Notes under the pieces: generated by a model
Seen by the model: only the letters and a program-made list of their open reading frames with translations
The model's database searches: none
Told to the model about the DNA's origin: nothing
Made by a program: the position numbers and the translations under genes
NCBI RefSeq assembly: GCF_025252405.1
Contig: NZ_CP104307.1
Location: 1,736,001 to 1,800,000, forward strand
DNA from: Flavobacterium sp. TR2
GTDB taxonomy: Bacteria > Bacteroidota > Bacteroidia > Flavobacteriales > Flavobacteriaceae
Length of the DNA stretch: 64,000 nucleotides
Reading direction: 5' to 3'
In this document: positions 18,645-30,589 of the stretch, one piece after another
How positions within the stretch are numbered: the stretch's first letter is position 1
How the letters are laid out: every line of letters starts with the position of its first letter

Positions 18645-19567
18645 TGATTAATTCTAAAGAAAAATATTCGAAATTTATAAAAGAAGAAGCCAAAAGACTT
18701 GGTTTTCTTTCTTGTGGCATATCAAAAGCAGGTTTTTTGGAGCAAGAAGCGCCTCGACTTGAAAATTGGTTAAAAAATAACCGCAATGGTCAAATGGCCT
18801 ATATGGAAAACCATTTTGACAAACGTTTAGATCCGACTTTATTAGTTGATGATGGTAAAAGTGTCGTATCTCTTTTGCTTAATTACTATCCGGATTCATT
18901 TCAAAACAATGAAAGTTTTAAGATCTCTAAATATGCTTACGGACAAGATTATCATTTTGTAATAAAAGATAAATTGAAAGAGCTTCTTCATTCTATTCAA
19001 GAAAACATCGGGGACGTTTCAGGACGTGCTTTTGTCGATTCTGCGCCAGTTTTAGATAAAGCTTGGGCGGCCAAAAGCGGTTTAGGCTGGATTGGAAAAA
19101 ACAGTAATTTGCTTACCCAAAAAGTTGGCTCTTTTTACTTTATAGCCGAACTCATTATTGATTTAGAATTAGAATATGATCATGCTGTCACAGATCATTG
19201 TGGCTCTTGTACTGCCTGTATTGATGCCTGTCCCACGCAGGCAATTGTAGCTCCCTACATTGTTGATGGAAGCAAATGCATCTCTTATTACACCATCGAA
19301 TTGAAAGAAAATCTTCCAGAAGAAATGAAAGGGAAGTTTGATGAATGGATGTTTGGCTGCGATACTTGCCAAGATGTTTGTCCATGGAATCGATTTTCAA
19401 AACCTCACTCAGAACCATTGTTTAATCCAAATCCAGATTTGCTTTCTTTTAGCAAAAAAGACTGGTTAGAGATTACGGAGGAAACTTTTCGAACAGTTTT
19501 TAAAAATTCACCTATCAAAAGAACAAAGTTTGACGGCTTAAAGCGTAATATCAAGTTTCTGCAATAA
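18644..19567 (+). CDS. queG: Epoxyqueuosine reductase QueG
   Basis: Cobalamin- and Fe-S-dependent enzyme that reduces epoxyqueuosine to queuosine in tRNA. 307 residues: an N-terminal DUF1730-type domain, then two ferredoxin-like clusters, [12 protein letters not shown] (about 186-197) and CDTCQDVCP (about 240-248), with an extra Cys in KCISYYTIE. The protein ends soon after and lacks the C-terminal HEAT-repeat region of the longer E. coli enzyme, which is usual for Bacteroidota members. Start overlaps the P450 stop by one base. Confidence 0.95.
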   Translation: MINSKEKYSKFIKEEAKRLGFLSCGISKAGFLEQEAPRLENWLKNNRNGQMAYMENHFDKRLDPTLLVDDGKSVVSLLLNYYPDSFQNNESFKISKYAYGQDYHFVIKDKLKELLHSIQENIGDVSGRAFVDSAPVLDKAWAAKSGLGWIGKNSNLLTQKVGSFYFIAELIIDLELEYDHAVTDHCGSCTACIDACPTQAIVAPYIVDGSKCISYYTIELKENLPEEMKGKFDEWMFGCDTCQDVCPWNRFSKPHSEPLFNPNPDLLSFSKKDWLEITEETFRTVFKNSPIKRTKFDGLKRNIKFLQ

Positions 19568-20077
19568 AAGATATTTTTTATTTATTTTATTGATATTCAG
19601 TGCTTTGTGTTTTTTATTCTTGTTTTTTTGCACTTTTTAATTCCTACGTTATATTACTTATTTGTCAATAAATTCTGTAAGAATTTAAAATTATGGCAAT
19701 TATTTAAGAAAATTGGGTTGCTTCATTATCAAATGTTTACATTTTTTAAATTTTAAAGCGATAAACATTTGTTAAAAACTGCTGTTTGACGAGTTTATCT
19801 GCATTTTGTCGAAATAATGAGGATTGATTTCATTCCTCGATATACTTTCGCACTTTCCAAATCTACTTAATTTAAAACCAAGGAGACTTTTAAAGTCTTT
19901 TATTTTACTATATGACAATGGTCTACATAATGCCTTTTTTATATGTAAGTCTTAAAAAAACTGTTCTAAGTTTTTTTAAATCCATTTTATATTTTTTCTC
20001 GTATCTCATCAATATGCAAAAAACAATCATCTGTTTTTCGGCATACGAAATTTCTGTTCCACAAACCCAAGCTGTCT
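19568..20077 (+). promoter_or_regulatory. AT-rich 510-bp leader region of the giant adhesin gene
   Basis: No conserved gene is seen. It holds T-rich tracts after queG, a possible promoter near 19824-19850, an AGGAG at 19881-19885 directly followed by a small hairpin (AGACTT / AAGTCT) and T-rich run, and a 57-codon ORF that overlaps the adhesin start. The length and structure suggest a long regulated leader, but nothing is proven. Confidence 0.35.
19824..19850 (+). promoter_or_regulatory. Candidate promoter of the adhesin operon
   Basis: TTG (19824-19826), 16-base spacer, TACTTTCG (19843-19850), one mismatch from TAnnTTTG. It would give a 5' leader of about 220 bases. Confidence 0.3.
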
Positions 20078-20085
20078 ATGCGTAA
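19912..20085 (+). CDS. Possible small upstream ORF overlapping the adhesin start
   Basis: 57 codons, ATG 19912 to TAA 20083-20085, so that its stop overlaps the adhesin start as ATGCGTAA. The product would have a hydrophobic middle ([14 protein letters not shown]). The overlap geometry would allow translational coupling, but there is no ribosome-site or family evidence, and ORFs of this size occur by chance in AT-rich DNA. Confidence 0.2.
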   Translation: MTMVYIMPFLYVSLKKTVLSFFKSILYFFSYLINMQKTIICFSAYEISVPQTQAVYA

Positions 20086-23000
20086 CTCTACTTTTTGCAA
20101 GTCTAGATTTTCTAGGCTAATTCTTTTTATCTTATTTGCCACATTACCAATAGCTTCATTCGCACAAGTATGCGGAACTCCTGGTGTTGATGGCCCTGTT
20201 GCAGTGTCAAGTTCTGTAAATACGTACTTTCCAATTTCAGGAAATATTACTTTAAATGCAGGAGCTCAATCTATTCTGTTGGCAGGGGTACCTGCAACAG
20301 ATCAATATTCGAATAATTTTGGTACAACTCCAATTTCAGCTGGAGACTTAATTTTAATTATTCAAATGCAGGATGCAACGATAAATTATACAAATACAAC
20401 TAGTTATGGTTCTGGAACATCTAATAGCGGTCCAGATAACTTAGGAGGCACAGGATTTACATCTTTGGGGAATAGTGGAATTTTTGAGTATGTAATTGCA
20501 ACAAACAGCGTGCCCCTGACAGGAGGGAATTTAACATTTAAAGGCACTGGCACTAATGGAGGTGTCTTAAATAGTTTTTATAATGCAGATCCAACTGCCT
20601 CGAGAGGAAAGAGAACTTTTCAAGTGGTTCGAGTGCCACAATACTCTAATTTAACCCTTACAGCCAATATTACTACACCACCTTTTAATGGAGTTGCCGG
20701 TGGTATTATTGCTTTTAATGTTTCTGGAACATTCAACTTTAATGGTTTTAGTATTGATGGTAGTGCAAGAGGATTTAGAGGAGGATATAGTCCAAAAGCA
20801 AATTCGGGTGTTAACGATTCTAAAACTTATGTTGATGACTCTTCAAAAAGTACTATTTCTGGAAAAGGAGAGGGAATAGCTGGCACGCCTAAATATATGT
20901 GGGATGGCTTTAATCAGGTAGCCAATACAGTGGAAGGGATGCCGGGAGGCTCTTCTGGAAGAGGTGCTCCTGCCAATGCAGGAGGAGGTGGTAATGACCA
21001 CAACACTGGTGGCGGTGGCGGTGGTAATGGTGGATTTGGTGGTCTTGGAGGAGCTGGCTGGCAAGGAGGAGGAGGAGATCTCTTTTCTAATAATCTTACA
21101 GGAGCAGGGAGGCCAGGATCAAAATCTTTTGTCACGACTACAACATTCCCTAGACTTATTATGGGGGGAGGCGGAGGTGCCGGTGACGCCAATGACGCTT
21201 CTACAGGTGTAAAAGGAGGCGTTGGGGGAGCAATTATTCTTATTAATGCTGGAAATGTTTTAGGAAGCGGAACTATTTATGCTAATGGAGGAAAAGGAGC
21301 GCCAGGAACTTATGCTAACTCACCTGATGGTGCTGGAGGTGGAGGAGCTGGAGGGACAGTTTTGTTGAATGTTTCTAATAATAGTACTGCCAACATTCAA
21401 ATTCAAGCTAATGGAGGAGCAGGAGGAAATACTGAAAATGATAATAATAACGAACACGGACCAGGTGGTGGTGGAGGTGGTGGAATTATCTGCCATAATG
21501 TTTCAAGTACAGTAACCATTACAACTAGTGTACTTGGTGGAGCGGCTGGTAAATCTAATGCCGGAAACGGAATTACTCATGGAGCCATAGCAGGAACAGC
21601 TGGTTATGTATCGACTTTTACAGTAGCAGACGTGCCGCCAAATTTGCAGGTTAATGCAAACTGTTTTCCAGTTCTTGAAACAAAAGTAAAGACATTATCG
21701 ACTACTGCGGTTTGTAATTCGATCGATGAAAAAGTTTCTTATGAAATCGAAATAAAAAATACGGGAGCAGGAAATGCAGCTGGAGTGATGTTGGATTTTA
21801 GTTTCCCAACAGGCATCGAATTTGATTCGGCTACTGCAGCCTATTCTACAGGAGCTTCGGGACCAGCAGGAACTTTAGCCAATTCGGCAACTGCTACGGC
21901 TAATAATCCTGTTTTTGGAGGATTTAATATTGCACAAAACGGAGTTGTAACGATAACTTTAGTTGGAAAAGTGGCAGCTTCTATGGCAACGGGAACTTAT
22001 AGTTCAAATGCACAAGCTTTATATCTTGATCCAACACGTACAACTGCCAATTCTACTAGAAGAATAACTGCATTTACAAATGCTTATGGCACTGCAAATA
22101 AAACCTACGAAGGAACTGGACAATCAAATGTTCCAGGTGTAAATTTTAATGGAACTAGTACCGCGGTTGATGATATTTCAATTTTAGCTTTGCCTGCAGC
22201 TCCGACAGTAACTGTAACGCAAACTACTTGTGCATCTCCAACGGGAACTATAACGGTTAATACACCAGCAAATGGTTCAGGAATAAGCTATACATTAACA
22301 GGAACAAATCCTGTATCTGCACCGATAACTAATACAAATGGTACCTTTTCTGGATTGGTACCGGGAACTTATTCTGTAACTACAACAAACGCACAAGGGT
22401 GTACTTCTGCACCTAATGCTGGAATTGTTGTCAATTCTGTTGCAGGAGCGCCAACAGCTACAGGTGTAGCTATTTGTCAAGATGGAACTGGGTCATTGAC
22501 AGCTTCTTCTCCTTGTGGAACATCTAATAGCTCAGGAGCAAAAATTGCAAGAGCAGGTAATAGTGTAAACAATACTGGATCACTTTCTTGGTCTAATCCT
22601 TCGAGAGTAACTTCTAATGATTCAAGCTACGCATCTGCAACTGTTAACAGTGGAGGAAATACTACTGTTGTGACAAGATATCTTCAAGGAACAGATTTTG
22701 ATTTTAATATTCCTGCAAATGCTGCAATTACTGGAATTCAAGTTACAATTGGTCGTTACAGTAGTACTGCCAGCTCTAATGTGAATGTTAAAGATAATAT
22801 TGTAAGTCTGATCAAAGCAGGAAATGTTATTGGTGAAAATAAAAGTATCACAGCATCTAATTGGTCAACAAGTTCTACTTCTGCAGCTAATTATGGTGGA
22901 TCATCAGATTTATGGAATACGACTTGGACTCCTACAGATATTAATAATGCAAATTTTGGAATTGCTTTATCTGCAAGTATTAGTAGAACAACAAATAATG

Positions 23001-26000
23001 ACATTACTGCCTATGTAGATTATATGCAGATTACTGTAAATTATACAATAGGAGGAATTGAATGGTATACCACATCTACTGGAGGTTCATCGATTTATAC
23101 TGGTTCTTCATTTAATCCAGTAGGAGTTGCAGGATCAGGATTGACAAACACTGCTACAGCAGGAACAAAAACTTACTATGCAGCCTGTCCAGGTAATTCA
23201 AACTGTAGAGCTGCTGTAAATTTTGTTATTAATGCAAAACCAACAATAACAGGAAGTTCTCCTGCCTCAAGATGCGGTACTGGAGAAGTAACTTTGGGGG
23301 CTGAAGCATCAGCAGGAACTATCAATTGGTTTGCTGCACCAACAGGAGGATTATCATTAGGGACAGGAGAGAGTTTTACAACACCAAGTTTGTCTACAAC
23401 AACTTCTTATTATGTTGAAGCAACAGACAATAGCTGTACAACTCCAACAAGAACAGAAGTTAAAGCAACTATAAATACAATACCAACAATAAATTCGACA
23501 ACAGAAGCTTCAAATTGTGGTGCAGGATCATTACAATTAAAAGCAACTGCATCAACTGGAGCCACTATTAATTGGTATGCAGATCCTACGACTTCGACAG
23601 TATTAGGAACAGGAGCAACTTTTAACACTCCAACTTTATCAGCGACTACAACTTACTATGTGGGTGCAGTAACAGCTGCAGGCTGTACTTCAACATCTAG
23701 AATTGCTGTTGCGGCAGTTATAAATACACCTTCTAGCATTGTATTTACAAGTGGTACTCGAAATCCAACGGTTTGTTCTGGAGCACCAGTTCCTAGTGCA
23801 GTGTATACTTTTGGAGGCAGTGCTACAAATGCGACAGTATCTAACTTGCCTGCAGGATTATCTGCTGCGGTTGATACTAATGCAAAAACAGTTACAATTT
23901 CAGGAAACCCAACAGCTGCAGGCACTTATACAATTACAACGGTTGGCCATACTGCACCTTGTACAGAAGCAACAATTCAAGGAACTGTTGCCTTAACACC
24001 TAATGTGACGATTTCGCCATTCTCTCCGGCAACATCATCTCGTTGCCAAGGGGCAGGAACCGATACAAGAACTACGACAGCAAGTAATTCAACAAGTATT
24101 ACTTATAGTCTCGATGCTGCAAGTATCGCAGGTGGTAACACTATCAATGCGACTACGGGAGTGGTTACATATGCGGCAGGCTGGTCAGGAACAACTACAA
24201 TCACAGCAAGTGCTGCGGGATGTAACGGACCTGCCACTACTACCCATACCGTAACTGTAAACGCATTGCCTACGGCGACTATAACTGGAAATTTAACAGC
24301 ATGTTTAACCACAACATTGACAGCGGTTTCAAATGCAAGTTCACCAACTTATGTTTGGTATAAAAATAATGTTGTAATTTCTGGACAAACTTCTTCTTCA
24401 TTAGTTGTAAATTCTGATGGAGATTATAAAGTGAAAGTGAGAAATACAGCAACAAGCTGCGAGCAAACATCGGCTGTTTCAACAGTTAAAGTTAGTGATA
24501 CAGAAAAGCCTGTAAAACCAACATTAACAGACATTACGGGAGAATGCTCTGCAACGGTAACAGCTCCAACAACTACAGACAACTGTGCTGGAACTGTAAC
24601 TGGAACAACGTCAGATCCTTTGACTTATAACGCTCAGGGAACATATACCATCAACTGGACTTTTAATGACGGCAACGGAAATACGGAAACAGCGACTCAA
24701 AAAGTAATTATAAAAGATACCCAAAAGCCTGCAAAACCAGTATTAGCGGATGTTATGGGAGAATGCTCTGCAACGGTAACAGCTCCAACAACAACAGACA
24801 GCTGTACAGGAACGGTGACTGGAACAACGACAGATCCTTTGACTTATTCAGCGCAAGGAACGTATACTATCAACTGGACTTTTAATGACGGCAACGGAAA
24901 TACGGAAACAGCGACTCAAAAAGTAATTATAAAAGATAACCAAAAGCCTGCAAAACCAGTATTAGCGGATGTTATGGGAGAATGCTCTGCAACGGTAACA
25001 GCTCCAACAACAACAGACAGCTGTACAGGAACGGTGACTGGAACAACGACAGATCCTTTGACTTATTCAGCGCAAGGAACGTATACTATCAACTGGACTT
25101 TTAATGACGGCAACGGAAATACGGAAACAGCGACTCAAAAAGTAATTATAAAAGATAACCAAAAGCCTGCAAAACCAGTATTAGCGGATGTTATGGGAGA
25201 ATGCTCTGCAACGGTAACAGCTCCAACAACAACAGACAGCTGTACAGGAACGGTGACTGGAACAACGACAGATCCTTTGACTTATTCAGCGCAAGGAACG
25301 TATACTATCAACTGGACTTTTAATGACGGCAACGGAAATACCGAAACCGCAGTTCAGAAGGTAATCGTTAAAGACACCCAAAAGCCTGTAAAACCAACAT
25401 TAACAGACATTACGGGAGAATGCTCTGCAACAGTTACGCGTCCAACAACAACAGACAGCTGCGCAGGAACGGTGACTGGAACGACGGCAGATCCTTTGAC
25501 TTATAACGCTCAGGGAACATATACCATCAATTGGACTTTTAATGACGGCAACGGAAATACGGAAACAGCGACTCAAAAAGTAATTATAAAAGACAACCAA
25601 AAGCCTGCAAAACCAGTATTGGCTGATGTTACGGGAGAATGTTCTGCAACGGCAACAGCTCCAACAACAACAGACAATTGCGCAGGAACGGTGACTGGAA
25701 CAACGACAGATCCTTTGGCGTATAACGCTCAGGGAACATATACCATCAACTGGACTTTTAATGACGGCAACGGAAATACGGAAACAGCGACTCAAAAAGT
25801 AATTATAAAAGACAACCAAAAGCCTGCAAAACCAGTATTGGCTGATGTTACGGGAGAATGTTCTGCAACGGCAACAGCTCCAACAACAACAGACAATTGC
25901 GCAGGAACGGTGACTGGAACAACGACAGATCCTTTGGCGTATAACGCTCAGGGAACATATACCATCAACTGGACTTTTAATGACGGCAACGGAAATACGG

Positions 26001-29000
26001 AAACAGCGACTCAAAAAGTAATTATAAAAGACACCCAAAAGCCTGTAAAACCAGTATTGGCTGATGTTACAGGAGAATGCTCTGCAACGGTAACAGCTCC
26101 AACAACTACAGACAACTGCGCGGGAACGGTGACTGGAACAACAACAGATCCTTTGACTTATAACGCTCAGGGAACGTATACTATCAACTGGACTTTTAAT
26201 GACGGCAACGGAAATACCGAAACCGCTGTCCAAACGGTAATCGTTAAAGACACCCAAAAACCTTCAATTAATTGCCCTTCATTAGTTGTGGTTTCAGCTG
26301 ATGCAAATTCATGTTCAGCGACAGGAGTTGCTTTAGGGGCGCCGACAGTATCGGATAACTGTACAGGAACTGTAACGGTAACAAATGATGCGCCGTCAAG
26401 TTTTTCAATCGGAAATACAACAGTTACTTGGACAGCCACAGATGCTGGCGGAAATACAGAGACTTGTACCCAAACGGTTAAAGTAATCGGGTCTATTGAA
26501 GCAAATGATGATACAATATCTTCATCTAATGGAGCCCTTGGAGGAACTGTTATTGCTAATATTTTTGATAATGATATTTTAAATTGCAATAAAGTAAACA
26601 TAAGCGATATTGATGTAGCATTAACTGGTTCTTTACCTTCAGTATTAAATTTCAACAATGCAGATGGTGCAGTTTCAGTTAAGCCAAATACACCAACTGG
26701 CACTTATACTTTTGATTATTCAATTTGTGAAATTGCTAATAGCGGAAATTGTAATTCGGCGACTGTAACAATTAAAATAGTGAATGATTTAATTGCCGTT
26801 AATGATAATTTTGGAACAAAATCTTCAGGAACGTCAGCGACGATTATCGGAAATGTAAAAAGCAACGATACTTTAGACGGAGCATTTGTTACTTCTGGAA
26901 ATACAGTTGTTACCGCAAATTCATCAGGCCCATTGAGCGTTGATGCAAACGGAGATGTTACTCTCGCAGCCAACACGCCAAGCGGAACATATAGTATTGC
27001 CTACGTAATCTGCGAGAAAAATGCAAATCCTGCGAACTGCAAAACAGCAACAGCAGAGGTTAAAGTTGTAAACGCAATAGAGGCAGTAGAAGATATTATT
27101 ACTCCAGTAAACGGAAATATTGGAGGAACAACAATATCATTAGTAGAAAATGATACGCTAAATGGTGATAAAGTAACAATTGGAACTAATTCAGGAGAAG
27201 TGACGATAAATATTGTCGGCACTTTACCATCTGGACTAACATTAAATCCATCTGGAACTATTACAGTAGCTCAAGGAACTCCAAAAGGAAATTATAGTGT
27301 AGAATATATAATTTGCGAGGTCGGAGCAGTTCCAACAAACTGCGATTCAGTAATTGTGACTGTGCCAGTAACAGCAGGAAACCTTGTGGCAAACGAAGAT
27401 GTCATACCTTCAGTTTTAGGATCGAATGTTCCTCAGACATTAGGCAAAAACGTTTTTGACAATGACACAAAAAACTCGCAGCCGTTAAATCCTTCAGATG
27501 TAACGCTGAAAACTACAGCGGCAGATCCAAAAGGATATTTGACTCTTGATGCAAATGGAAACATTGTTCTGGGAGCAAATCCGCCAGCGGGAGATTATGA
27601 GCTGACTTATGAAATCTGCGAGAAATTAAATCCTGACAACTGCAGTTCAAATAAAGTGAAAGTAACAGTTGGCACGCCAATAATCGATGCAGTTGAAGAT
27701 GTGATCGCTTCTATAAATGGAAATATTGGAGGCACAACAATTTCATTGGCAGCAAATGACAAATTAAACGGAAGTCCAATAACAGTTGGAACAGCAGCGG
27801 GAGAAGTTAAGTTTGAAATCATCGGAACTCTTCCATCAGGACTTACGCTAAATGCAGACCATACAATTACTGTTGCGCCAAATACGCCAAAAGGAAATTA
27901 TAATGTAGAATATAAAATCTGCGAAAATACGAATCCAACAAACTGCGATTCAGTAATTGTGACTGTGCCAGTAACAGGAGGAAATCTTGTGGCGAATGAA
28001 GATGTCGTACCTTCAGTTTTAGGATCGAATATCCCTCAGACATTAGGCAAAAACGTTTTTGATAATGACACAAAAAACTCGCAGCCGTTAAATCCTTCAG
28101 ATGTAACGCTGAAAACGACAGCGGCAGATCTAAAAGGATATTTGACTCTTGATGCAAATGGAAACATTGTTCTGGGAGCAAATCCGCCAGCGGGAGATTA
28201 TGAGCTGACTTATGAAATCTGCGAGAAATTAAATCCGGACAACTGCAGTTCAAATAAAGTGAAAGTAACAGTCGGAACGCCAATAATCGATGCAGTTGAA
28301 GATGTGATCGCTTCGATAAACGGAAACATCGGAGGCACAACAATTTCATTGGCAGCAAATGACAAATTAAACGGAAGTTCAATAACAGTTGGAACAGCAG
28401 CGGGAGAAGTTAAGTTTGAAATTATCGGAACCCTTCCATCGGGACTTACGCTAAATGCAGACCATACGATTACTGTTGCGCCAAATACGCCAAAAGGAAA
28501 TTATAATGTAGAATATAAAATCTGCGAAAATACGAATCCAACAAACTGCGATTCAGTAATTGTGACTGTGCCAGTAACAGCAGGAAACCTTGTGGCGAAT
28601 GAAGATCTTGTGCCATCAGTAGTTGGAGTAAACATTCCGCAAAAAGTGATCAACGTTTTTGAAAATGATACTAAAAACGGAAATAAATTAGTGCCATCAG
28701 ATGTAGATCTTAAAGTGACCCAAGCAGATCCAAAAGGATATTTGACTGTAGACGTAGACGGAAATGTTGTGCTAGCACCTAATGCTCCTGCAGGAGATTA
28801 TGAATTGACATACACAATCTGTGAAAAATTAAATCCAGATAATTGCAGTTCAAATGCTGTAAAAGTTACGGTAACAGAACCAAAAATGACAGTAATAGCA
28901 AACAGTTATTGTTCAAACAACGTTCCTTATGTAAACTATACGGTTACGCCAGATAATTTTACAACAAACAATCTATTGACAGTTAAATGGATTGATAGCA

Positions 29001-30541
29001 ATAATAATGTTGTGGCAACACAGGTTAATCTGCCATTAAGCGGCAATATTTTATGGCCTGGAGCAGAAATCGACACTAAACAAAATGGAACAGATTGGCC
29101 AGGATGGATTTTAAATAACGGAATATGGTCAGAAGGGGCGGACGGATTTGAGGCTACCAGAAATGGAGTAAAAATGGAGTTTTCATTAAATCCAACCGTT
29201 ACTGTTGCTGTTGCTTATCCGCCTGCGACGCCAGATTGTAATGCGCGTCCAACATTTAACATAAAAGCCAATAACGACGAAGCAGGACCTATAAATGTGA
29301 AAAAAGGAGCAAATGCTGCGATTAATATTTTTGAAAATGACTTATTAAATGGAGCAAAATTGAAGGCTTCAGATGTTATTTTATCGGTTCCAGTTGTTCA
29401 TCCAAATATTACGTTGAATGCAGACGGTTCAATCAACATTGCAGCAAATACTGCAGATGGAGTTTACGAATTGACATATCAGATTTGTGAAGCTGCAAAT
29501 ACATCAAATTGCAGTCAGGCGGTAATTAAGATTACGGTTAACAATGTTGTAGATCCAATTGTGCCAACTGAAAACAAAATCACACTAAACAACGACAATG
29601 ATGTTAGCGTCGACGGAGTTAATGGTTCATTAGAATTTGTAAATGTTTTAGATAATGATTTGATAAACGGACAGCCAATAAATCCGGCAGATGTTGTGGT
29701 TAAACCTTTAACAGAAAGCCCATATTTTGAATGGAATGCAGACGGAACAGTAAGCGTTAAGCCAAACACACCAGGAGGAAATTATCCGTTAACTTATCAG
29801 GTTTGCGAAAAAGCGAATGGAACAAACTGTTCAATAGCAGTATTAAATGTTTTTGTTGAAGTGCCAGTTATTTCAGTTATCAAAACAGCAGTTTTCAATG
29901 ACGAAAATAAGAGCGGTTTTGCAAATGCAGGAGAAACCATTACATACAAATTTACAGTAACCAATACAGGGAATGTGCCTCTTGCTGGAATCACAATAAA
30001 TGATCCATTGCCAGGAGTTGTAGTCTCAGGACAGGCAATTAATTTGGGTGTAAATGAATCTAACGAAACGAATTTCACGGCAGTTTACAAAATCACTCAA
30101 GAAGATATTAACCGAGGCAGTGTGAGCAATCAGGCAACTGTAAAAGGAAGCAGTGCAAGAGGGGTTGTAGTCGAAGATCAGTCAGACGATGCAAGCAATA
30201 GCGGAGACAATCCAACAGTCTTAGACTTAAACGGCTGTTCTATCAAAGTAATGAATGCTTTCTCTCCAAATGGAGACAATAAGAATGCAAGATTTTATAT
30301 AAGAGGAATAGAATGTTACCCAGATAATACAGTTGAAATTTATAACCGTTGGGGAGTTTTAGTTTTCAATATTGATCAGTATAACAATAATGATCGGGTT
30401 TTTATTGGATATTCTAACGGACGTTCTACAATCAAGCAAGCAGATGGTCTTCCGGTTGGAACTTACTACTATATCTTGAAATACAAAGACAACGCTCAGC
30501 AGTCTCACCAAGAATCTGGATACTTATACCTTAATAAATAA
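20078..30541 (+). CDS. Giant repeat adhesin with T9SS type B C-terminal sorting domain
   Basis: 3487 residues. Signal peptide 1-29 (ending SFAQ); a beta-rich N-terminal region with Gly-rich low-complexity stretches (about 290-480); a DUF11-like segment (about 530-640); Ig-like modules typical of gliding bacteria ([20 protein letters not shown], about 980-1230); eight HYR-like repeats of 73 residues (1474-2057), each with a conserved Cys pair (GECSAT, ttDxC); one divergent HYR module; about ten cadherin-like modules of around 100 residues (motifs like [21 protein letters not shown]), including a duplicated two-module block; a DUF11/DUF7507-type domain (about 3270-3370); and the gliding-associated type B CTD from about 3387 ([24 protein letters not shown]). 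Known relatives such as SprB are exported by T9SS and act as mobile surface adhesins. The next two genes encode likely partners. Ligand unknown. Confidence 0.92.
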   Translation: MRNSTFCKSRFSRLILFILFATLPIASFAQVCGTPGVDGPVAVSSSVNTYFPISGNITLNAGAQSILLAGVPATDQYSNNFGTTPISAGDLILIIQMQDATINYTNTTSYGSGTSNSGPDNLGGTGFTSLGNSGIFEYVIATNSVPLTGGNLTFKGTGTNGGVLNSFYNADPTASRGKRTFQVVRVPQYSNLTLTANITTPPFNGVAGGIIAFNVSGTFNFNGFSIDGSARGFRGGYSPKANSGVNDSKTYVDDSSKSTISGKGEGIAGTPKYMWDGFNQVANTVEGMPGGSSGRGAPANAGGGGNDHNTGGGGGGNGGFGGLGGAGWQGGGGDLFSNNLTGAGRPGSKSFVTTTTFPRLIMGGGGGAGDANDASTGVKGGVGGAIILINAGNVLGSGTIYANGGKGAPGTYANSPDGAGGGGAGGTVLLNVSNNSTANIQIQANGGAGGNTENDNNNEHGPGGGGGGGIICHNVSSTVTITTSVLGGAAGKSNAGNGITHGAIAGTAGYVSTFTVADVPPNLQVNANCFPVLETKVKTLSTTAVCNSIDEKVSYEIEIKNTGAGNAAGVMLDFSFPTGIEFDSATAAYSTGASGPAGTLANSATATANNPVFGGFNIAQNGVVTITLVGKVAASMATGTYSSNAQALYLDPTRTTANSTRRITAFTNAYGTANKTYEGTGQSNVPGVNFNGTSTAVDDISILALPAAPTVTVTQTTCASPTGTITVNTPANGSGISYTLTGTNPVSAPITNTNGTFSGLVPGTYSVTTTNAQGCTSAPNAGIVVNSVAGAPTATGVAICQDGTGSLTASSPCGTSNSSGAKIARAGNSVNNTGSLSWSNPSRVTSNDSSYASATVNSGGNTTVVTRYLQGTDFDFNIPANAAITGIQVTIGRYSSTASSNVNVKDNIVSLIKAGNVIGENKSITASNWSTSSTSAANYGGSSDLWNTTWTPTDINNANFGIALSASISRTTNNDITAYVDYMQITVNYTIGGIEWYTTSTGGSSIYTGSSFNPVGVAGSGLTNTATAGTKTYYAACPGNSNCRAAVNFVINAKPTITGSSPASRCGTGEVTLGAEASAGTINWFAAPTGGLSLGTGESFTTPSLSTTTSYYVEATDNSCTTPTRTEVKATINTIPTINSTTEASNCGAGSLQLKATASTGATINWYADPTTSTVLGTGATFNTPTLSATTTYYVGAVTAAGCTSTSRIAVAAVINTPSSIVFTSGTRNPTVCSGAPVPSAVYTFGGSATNATVSNLPAGLSAAVDTNAKTVTISGNPTAAGTYTITTVGHTAPCTEATIQGTVALTPNVTISPFSPATSSRCQGAGTDTRTTTASNSTSITYSLDAASIAGGNTINATTGVVTYAAGWSGTTTITASAAGCNGPATTTHTVTVNALPTATITGNLTACLTTTLTAVSNASSPTYVWYKNNVVISGQTSSSLVVNSDGDYKVKVRNTATSCEQTSAVSTVKVSDTEKPVKPTLTDITGECSATVTAPTTTDNCAGTVTGTTSDPLTYNAQGTYTINWTFNDGNGNTETATQKVIIKDTQKPAKPVLADVMGECSATVTAPTTTDSCTGTVTGTTTDPLTYSAQGTYTINWTFNDGNGNTETATQKVIIKDNQKPAKPVLADVMGECSATVTAPTTTDSCTGTVTGTTTDPLTYSAQGTYTINWTFNDGNGNTETATQKVIIKDNQKPAKPVLADVMGECSATVTAPTTTDSCTGTVTGTTTDPLTYSAQGTYTINWTFNDGNGNTETAVQKVIVKDTQKPVKPTLTDITGECSATVTRPTTTDSCAGTVTGTTADPLTYNAQGTYTINWTFNDGNGNTETATQKVIIKDNQKPAKPVLADVTGECSATATAPTTTDNCAGTVTGTTTDPLAYNAQGTYTINWTFNDGNGNTETATQKVIIKDNQKPAKPVLADVTGECSATATAPTTTDNCAGTVTGTTTDPLAYNAQGTYTINWTFNDGNGNTETATQKVIIKDTQKPVKPVLADVTGECSATVTAPTTTDNCAGTVTGTTTDPLTYNAQGTYTINWTFNDGNGNTETAVQTVIVKDTQKPSINCPSLVVVSADANSCSATGVALGAPTVSDNCTGTVTVTNDAPSSFSIGNTTVTWTATDAGGNTETCTQTVKVIGSIEANDDTISSSNGALGGTVIANIFDNDILNCNKVNISDIDVALTGSLPSVLNFNNADGAVSVKPNTPTGTYTFDYSICEIANSGNCNSATVTIKIVNDLIAVNDNFGTKSSGTSATIIGNVKSNDTLDGAFVTSGNTVVTANSSGPLSVDANGDVTLAANTPSGTYSIAYVICEKNANPANCKTATAEVKVVNAIEAVEDIITPVNGNIGGTTISLVENDTLNGDKVTIGTNSGEVTINIVGTLPSGLTLNPSGTITVAQGTPKGNYSVEYIICEVGAVPTNCDSVIVTVPVTAGNLVANEDVIPSVLGSNVPQTLGKNVFDNDTKNSQPLNPSDVTLKTTAADPKGYLTLDANGNIVLGANPPAGDYELTYEICEKLNPDNCSSNKVKVTVGTPIIDAVEDVIASINGNIGGTTISLAANDKLNGSPITVGTAAGEVKFEIIGTLPSGLTLNADHTITVAPNTPKGNYNVEYKICENTNPTNCDSVIVTVPVTGGNLVANEDVVPSVLGSNIPQTLGKNVFDNDTKNSQPLNPSDVTLKTTAADLKGYLTLDANGNIVLGANPPAGDYELTYEICEKLNPDNCSSNKVKVTVGTPIIDAVEDVIASINGNIGGTTISLAANDKLNGSSITVGTAAGEVKFEIIGTLPSGLTLNADHTITVAPNTPKGNYNVEYKICENTNPTNCDSVIVTVPVTAGNLVANEDLVPSVVGVNIPQKVINVFENDTKNGNKLVPSDVDLKVTQADPKGYLTVDVDGNVVLAPNAPAGDYELTYTICEKLNPDNCSSNAVKVTVTEPKMTVIANSYCSNNVPYVNYTVTPDNFTTNNLLTVKWIDSNNNVVATQVNLPLSGNILWPGAEIDTKQNGTDWPGWILNNGIWSEGADGFEATRNGVKMEFSLNPTVTVAVAYPPATPDCNARPTFNIKANNDEAGPINVKKGANAAINIFENDLLNGAKLKASDVILSVPVVHPNITLNADGSINIAANTADGVYELTYQICEAANTSNCSQAVIKITVNNVVDPIVPTENKITLNNDNDVSVDGVNGSLEFVNVLDNDLINGQPINPADVVVKPLTESPYFEWNADGTVSVKPNTPGGNYPLTYQVCEKANGTNCSIAVLNVFVEVPVISVIKTAVFNDENKSGFANAGETITYKFTVTNTGNVPLAGITINDPLPGVVVSGQAINLGVNESNETNFTAVYKITQEDINRGSVSNQATVKGSSARGVVVEDQSDDASNSGDNPTVLDLNGCSIKVMNAFSPNGDNKNARFYIRGIECYPDNTVEIYNRWGVLVFNIDQYNNNDRVFIGYSNGRSTIKQADGLPVGTYYYILKYKDNAQQSHQESGYLYLNK
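24497..26248 (+). repeat. Eight tandem 219-bp coding repeats in the adhesin gene
   Basis: Units begin at 24497, 24716, 24935, 25154, 25373, 25592, 25811 and 26030, each exactly 219 bp (73 codons). Units 2 and 3 differ by one base near their start; unit 4 is the same until its last 30 or so bases; units 6 and 7 look identical. Silent sites are conserved too, which points to recent duplication or gene conversion. Confidence 0.95.
27380..28585 (+). repeat. Two tandem 603-bp coding repeats in the adhesin gene
   Basis: Each unit encodes two cadherin-like modules (201 codons), starting NLVANED, at 27380 and 27983; a third, diverged copy starts at 28586. The first two are nearly identical at DNA level, with scattered substitutions. 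Confidence 0.9.
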
Positions 30542-30551
30542 AAATAGACTG

Positions 30552-30577
30552 CGGCTTAGTTCAAGCTAAGCCGTTTT
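30552..30577 (+). terminator. Hairpin between adhesin and SprF-like gene (attenuator candidate)
   Basis: Perfect 8-bp stem (CGGCTTAG / CTAAGCCG) with a 6-base loop and only four T after it. The weak T run and the very close next start (30590) suggest partial termination or mRNA processing rather than the end of the operon. Confidence 0.55.
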
Positions 30578-30589
30578 AAAGCTTAATAA

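Noticed and set aside
19568..20077. Search for a tRNA, riboswitch or insertion sequence in the largest gap
   Set aside because: No cloverleaf, conserved riboswitch core, transposase fragment or terminal repeats could be recognised.
20843..21212. Pro-rich and Val/Leu-rich ORFs in other frames of the Gly-rich region
   Set aside because: They arise from GGA/GGT repeats read in other frames or strands.
24497..26248. Regular repeats resembling a CRISPR array
   Set aside because: Units are 219 bp, coding, without spacers, and in frame with a large protein.
25400..26257. 285-residue ORF on the minus strand across the 219-bp repeats
   Set aside because: It is a shadow of the repeat array: the same antisense segment recurs with the 219-bp period, and its Cys/Arg/Ser-rich product has no family features.
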